Positions 6,529 through 8,980 of a DNA stretch of 8,980 nucleotides are shown here, in pieces. Source of the DNA: an uncultured Hyphomicrobiales bacterium. GTDB taxonomy: Bacteria > Pseudomonadota > Alphaproteobacteria > Rhizobiales > Rhizobiaceae. The notes below the pieces were generated by a model, which saw nothing but the letters and a program-made list of their open reading frames with translations, did not search any database and was not told where the DNA came from. A program made the translations under genes and the position numbers. Where the stretch lies: contig CALUBX010000198.1 in assembly GCA_943914405.1 (NCBI GenBank), positions 1 to 8,980 of the forward strand. The letters are read 5' to 3'. Every line of letters starts with the position of its first letter. Within the stretch, counting starts at the first letter, position 1.

Positions 6529-7422
6529 ATGAACAGGTTGATTCGACTCTTGCTTGGAACCCTGGCTGCGGCGGCATTTCTCGTCTCCGGAGAACAAGCA
6601 CTGGTTGCGGGTGAGACCCGACCCTGGGAAGATCAGGCCATGCCCCTGGTGGTCGATGCCTATGAACTCAATACCATCGATTGGCAGGCTCTACTGACGG
6701 ACAAACGCATCGTCGGCTTCATCCATAAGGCCTCCGACGGACTTCCTGAAAGCTATAGCTGCACGGACGATCACGCCGGCGACAGTTTCGCCCACTGCAA
6801 GACGATGTGGCGCAAATACGCGGTGAGCCGGGAGCTGTTTCAGACCCGTCGGCTGGTGGCGCGGGGCGCGGGGCTGCTCTGGGGCGCCTATCATCTGGCG
6901 AGACCGGGAAATCCCATCGATCAGGCCAATCACTTTGTAGACTATGCCCAGCCGGCCGCCGATGATTTGATGGTGCTCGATATCGAGGATCTCGGCGACA
7001 AGTTCATGTCGCTGGAGGACGCCGAACTTTTCGTGCGGCATCTGAAGAGAAGGACGGGGCGCTATCCGATCCTCTACACAAACCACAGTGTCGCGCGATA
7101 CGTGGCCGCTCGTGCCAAGGACTATCCCATCCTGTCGCGCCTGCCGATCTGGTATGCGCGCTACCGGCCGGACGTCTCGAACGTCTTTCCGATAGGGAGC
7201 TGGTCGAACTACTTCCTGTGGCAGTTCTCATCTGCTGTAAACTGCTCGAAACGCAAGTGTCCATACCGGGTGCCGGGTACCGCGACAGACATCGACGTCA
7301 ATGTCGCCGGCATGGGCCTGGAGGAGCTGAAAAAAGCATGGGCGCAAGGGACACTCCTGCCCCCCAATACCCCGGAGCCGTCGATGATCGCGGACGCAGC
7401 CGTGCCTTATCGCCCGTTCTGA
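6529..7422 (+). CDS. Exported glycoside hydrolase family 25 (lysozyme/muramidase-type) protein
   Basis: This 297-residue protein starts with a Sec-type signal peptide (MNR, then a hydrophobic core at about 4-21, cleavage near ALVAG at 24-28), so it acts in the periplasm or outside the cell. The mature part shows GH25 landmarks: strand 1 LVVDAYE with D43, a GAYHLARPG strand (119-127), the catalytic pair D151-I-E153 in MVLDIED, YPILYTNHS, LPIWYARY, LWQFSS and a closing TDIDVN. GH25 enzymes cleave the MurNAc-GlcNAc bond of peptidoglycan. Cysteine pairs C78/C90 and C239/C244 probably form disulfides. The start at 6529 was chosen because the signal peptide begins there. An upstream in-frame ATG at 6487 would add 14 residues and place the CtrA-type box inside the coding region. 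TTG 6538 is a further candidate. No strong Shine-Dalgarno precedes any of them; only TTTTAGG abuts the ATG. A role in wall remodelling is inferred. Confidence 0.87.
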   Translation: MNRLIRLLLGTLAAAAFLVSGEQALVAGETRPWEDQAMPLVVDAYELNTIDWQALLTDKRIVGFIHKASDGLPESYSCTDDHAGDSFAHCKTMWRKYAVSRELFQTRRLVARGAGLLWGAYHLARPGNPIDQANHFVDYAQPAADDLMVLDIEDLGDKFMSLEDAELFVRHLKRRTGRYPILYTNHSVARYVAARAKDYPILSRLPIWYARYRPDVSNVFPIGSWSNYFLWQFSSAVNCSKRKCPYRVPGTATDIDVNVAGMGLEELKKAWAQGTLLPPNTPEPSMIADAAVPYRPF

Positions 7423-7599
7423 CGGTGTGGACGTGCCGGTGGGCGGGTAGGTATCATCCTTTGGCTTGTCTGCTCCTGTCTTCGCAGCGGCATCTTCTTC
7501 GCGGTCTTAGCTTTCATCGCCGGCAACGCCGATTTCATCATCATTTCGTTCGCCGCGTGTATAGCGTGCCGGACCTTGGCCGAGATCGACTGGCACGGA

Positions 7600-7613
7600 T
7601 TGACAAATGTCAT
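7600..7613. promoter_or_regulatory. FNR/FixK-type palindrome upstream of the universal stress protein gene
   Basis: TTGACAAATGTCAT contains the perfect dyad TGACA-AA-TGTCA and shares TTGAC-N4-GTCA with the box at 399-412 (11 of 14 positions identical). A candidate -10 TAGGCT lies at 7635-7640, putting a transcript start near 7647-7648 and the box centre at about -41. That is the class II position for activation by FNR/FixK-type regulators. Read only as a sigma-70 -35 (TTGACA), it has no acceptable -10 at 16-18 bp. Universal stress proteins are frequent FNR/FixK targets in alphaproteobacteria. Confidence 0.55.
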
Positions 7614-7634
7614 CGCGGATAGAGCCCGGATGGC

Positions 7635-7640
7635 TAGGCT
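7635..7640 (+). promoter_or_regulatory. Candidate -10 element of the universal stress protein promoter
   Basis: TAGGCT keeps the T, A and final T of TATAAT. It is spaced 21 bp after the FNR/FixK-type box, as in class II activated promoters. It is weak alone and is supported only by its position. Confidence 0.35.
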
Positions 7641-7680
7641 TGACCTACCGAGCGTCGAGCTCAGGACGTAACAGCCAGGA

Positions 7681-7687
7681 AGAGGAG
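7681..7687 (+). promoter_or_regulatory. Ribosome binding site fixing the start of the universal stress protein
   Basis: AGAGGAG lies 6 nt before ATG 7694 and is the strongest Shine-Dalgarno in the window. It rules out the longer in-frame GTC/ATG-less extension to 7607, which would begin inside the promoter region. Confidence 0.8.
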
Positions 7688-7693
7688 CATCCC

Positions 7694-8524
7694 ATGTCAT
7701 TCAATACCGTGCTCGCCACCGTGGGCGTAAGCGACGCAGCCGCCGATATCGATAATGCGATCGGCGTGGCGACCGAGCTTGGTGCCCATCTCTCGGTGCT
7801 GGTACTCGGCGCTGCCATTCCGCCGCTTGGCGCCGACTACCCCGTTGCCACCGCCTGGCTCGATCAGAGGCAGGAGGAGATCGAAGCGCTTCTTGCGGTG
7901 CGCGGGCAGGCGGAAGAAGCCTGCCGGCGGAATGAGATTCCTTTCGATATCGACCACATCTATGACGACCGCTTCATCCTCGAAAGCAATGTGGCGGTGC
8001 GGGCACTCTATGCCGATATCGTGGTTGCCGGACCCAGCGTTCGCGGGGACGCAGCCCTGAGGAGCACGGTAGTCGGCGGTGCCTCCTTCGATGCCCGGAC
8101 GCCGCTGCTACTGATGCCCCAGGCCGGTTCAGTCAGTCTCAAGCCGCAGAACGTGCTTCTCGCCTGGAATTCCCGTGCAGAGGCGGCAAGTGCGGCCAAA
8201 GCCGGCATGGAGCTTCTGGCTGGAGCGCAGACGGTGCATGTCGTCCTGGTCGATCCGGACGCCTCCTATGGCCGAAACGGCGGAGAACCGGGTGCAGATA
8301 TCGCTGCATTCCTTGCACGTCATGGGGTCAATGTGGTCGTGGAGCAGATCGCAAGTGGCCAACGCCGCACGGAAGACGTGCTGCGCCAGCATGCGCTGGA
8401 GGCTGGCTGCGACATGATCGTGATGGGTGCCTATGGCCATTCGCGTCTGCGTGAGCGGATCTTCGGCGGCGTCACCGCCTCCATCCTTGAAGACTGCAGC
8501 GTCCCGGTCTTCCTTGCCCGCTGA
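7694..8524 (+). CDS. Universal stress protein, tandem UspA-type domains
   Basis: This 276-residue cytoplasmic protein has two Usp domains: residues 2-142 (NTVLATVGVSD...TPLLLMP) and 151-276 (PQNVLLAWNSR...VPVFLAR). The second carries the nucleotide-binding loop G245-AY-G248, a nine-residue spacer and G258-G259, in the segment MGAYGHSRLRERIFGGVT. The last position is G instead of the canonical S/T, as is common in proteobacterial tandem Usp proteins. The first domain lacks that loop (AGPSVRGDAALRSTVVGGAS) and is probably structural. Such proteins support survival under starvation, oxidative stress or oxygen limitation, often without known enzymatic activity. The start at 7694 is set by a strong AGAGGAG site. 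It is preceded by an FNR/FixK-type box, so induction at low oxygen is likely. It is a single-gene unit converging on the next gene. Confidence 0.93.
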   Translation: MSFNTVLATVGVSDAAADIDNAIGVATELGAHLSVLVLGAAIPPLGADYPVATAWLDQRQEEIEALLAVRGQAEEACRRNEIPFDIDHIYDDRFILESNVAVRALYADIVVAGPSVRGDAALRSTVVGGASFDARTPLLLMPQAGSVSLKPQNVLLAWNSRAEAASAAKAGMELLAGAQTVHVVLVDPDASYGRNGGEPGADIAAFLARHGVNVVVEQIASGQRRTEDVLRQHALEAGCDMIVMGAYGHSRLRERIFGGVTASILEDCSVPVFLAR

Positions 8525-8594
8525 CGGACCACAATCCTTTTAGGCTGGCTGTCGCAGCTGTGGCTTGGGGCAGTCTTGCGGCCCGCAGAATGTT

Positions 8595-8980
8595 CTAGTT
8601 CTTTGGCGCGCTGGAGAGTTCCCACTGATGCGGCGCCGACGTCACGAGCTCCTTCAGGTCCTTAGGATTGCCGCTGCCGGGCACCTGCTTCTGGTCGAGA
8701 ACGGCTGCGGTGGCGAAGGCGACCATGCGGCTTGCGGCAAAGGCCATGTTGTTGGGGTTCTGTGTCTGCAGAATGTGGGGGCCGAGAAAAACGGAAATAT
8801 CCTTCAGGCCTTTCGCGCGCTGATAAGCGGCGAGCGACCCCTCAAGACCTTCAACATAGTCCCAGGTGCCCTTGACGATCTGCAGGGCCGGCCACTTGTC
8901 GATATTCTTGAAGATGCCAGAATCCGGATAATAGGTGGTGTCGAACTCGCTCCGCAGCGCGCCTTCCACCAGATCTGTCT
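8595..8980 (-). CDS. C-terminal part of an unidentified protein, possibly alpha/beta-hydrolase fold; 5' end outside window
   Basis: The frame runs on the minus strand from the right edge to TAG (8595-8597), with 127 complete residues visible. The GTG at 8967-8969 is an internal Val, since the frame continues upstream. The central part reads as strand PALQIVKGTWDYV, a helix, strand DISVFLGPHILQTQNP, then a final helix (AFAASRMVAFATAAV). This order matches the end of an alpha/beta hydrolase, with Asp in GTWDYV (codon 8859-8861) as candidate acid and His in LGPHILQ (codon 8775-8777) as candidate catalytic His, 28 residues apart. The nucleophile would lie outside the window, so the family is inferred from fold pattern only. 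That it is coding is well supported by length, composition and uninterrupted frame. It converges on the stress protein gene; the 70-bp gap (8525-8594) has no convincing terminator. Confidence 0.6.
   Translation of the reverse strand, partial: TDLVEGALRSEFDTTYYPDSGIFKNIDKWPALQIVKGTWDYVEGLEGSLAAYQRAKGLKDISVFLGPHILQTQNPNNMAFAASRMVAFATAAVLDQKQVPGSGNPKDLKELVTSAPHQWELSSAPKN

Larger units (their letters stand above)
7423..7671 (+). other. Hydrophobic open frame in phase with the GH25 gene; possible remnant or readthrough extension
   Basis: After the GH25 TGA (7420-7422) the same frame stays open for 82 codons to TAA at 7669-7671. It encodes two hydrophobic stretches (about 7447-7482 and 7489-7569, the latter with GIFFAVLAFIAG and ADFIIISFAACIA) and then a polar tail. 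No ATG, GTG or TTG lies in frame before the hydrophobic part, so it cannot be a normal independent gene as it stands. It may be a decayed small membrane-protein gene, a stop-separated extension of GH25, or chance. I recognise no family. The reverse-strand frame over the same stretch is basic and Met/Lys-rich and looks like a shadow. Confidence 0.25.

Noticed and set aside
7600..7605. TTGACA as a stand-alone sigma-70 -35 box
   Set aside because: Positions 16-18 bp downstream are GC-rich (AGCCCG) with no -10 likeness. The palindrome and its spacing to TAGGCT explain the sequence better.
7607..7693. Longer N-terminus for the universal stress protein starting at 7607
   Set aside because: The added 29 residues would be read from the promoter region with no ribosome site, whereas ATG 7694 has a strong AGAGGAG and begins exactly at the conserved Usp first strand.
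7407..7700. A 97-codon minus-strand frame covering the gap before the stress protein gene
   Set aside because: It overlaps the stress protein start and its promoter box, has no ribosome site, and its Met/Lys/Arg-rich product mirrors the hydrophobic plus-strand frame.

Overview
The window (about 60% GC by eye) looks like chromosomal DNA from an alphaproteobacterium, most likely of the Rhizobiales/Rhizobiaceae type. This rests on gene content: an IalB-family protein, an HWE-family sensor kinase, a hybrid kinase with a CckA-like H-box, and a rhizobial-style tandem universal stress protein. DNA motifs agree with it: a TTAA-N7-TTAA CtrA-type box and two FNR/FixK-type palindromes. The genus cannot be fixed from the sequence alone.

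Layout, left to right. (1) 2-331 (+): C-terminal part of an IalB-family protein, cut by the window edge. (2) 475-3579 (+): a 1034-residue soluble hybrid histidine kinase, PAS-PAS-GAF-HisKA-HATPase-REC-REC. (3) 3610-4599 (-): an integral-membrane di-iron hydroxylase of the sterol desaturase/fatty acid hydroxylase superfamily. It converges on the kinase across a 30-bp gap holding a perfect 10-bp hairpin. (4) 4790-6448 (+): a membrane HWE histidine kinase with a periplasmic Cache-type sensor and HAMP, divergent from gene 3. (5) 6529-7422 (+): an exported GH25 muramidase with a CtrA-type box just upstream. (6) 7423-7693: a 271-bp gap with a hydrophobic open frame in phase with gene 5 and an FNR/FixK-type box. 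(7) 7694-8524 (+): a two-domain universal stress protein. (8) 8595-8980 (-): C-terminal part of a protein that may be an alpha/beta hydrolase, running off the right edge.

The genes do not form one operon or one pathway. The common theme is sensing, envelope and stress: two sensor kinases without a partner response regulator in the window, a lipid-modifying membrane enzyme, a cell-wall hydrolase and a stress protein. The most informative signals are in the promoters. Near-identical TTGAC-N4-GTCA palindromes precede the hybrid kinase and the stress protein, suggesting a shared oxygen-responsive CRP/FNR-family regulator. The muramidase carries a consensus CtrA box, suggesting cell-cycle control.

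I do not see a clearly undescribed multi-gene system, mobile element, CRISPR array, tRNA or rRNA. The findings are mainly regulatory hypotheses and a few protein oddities.
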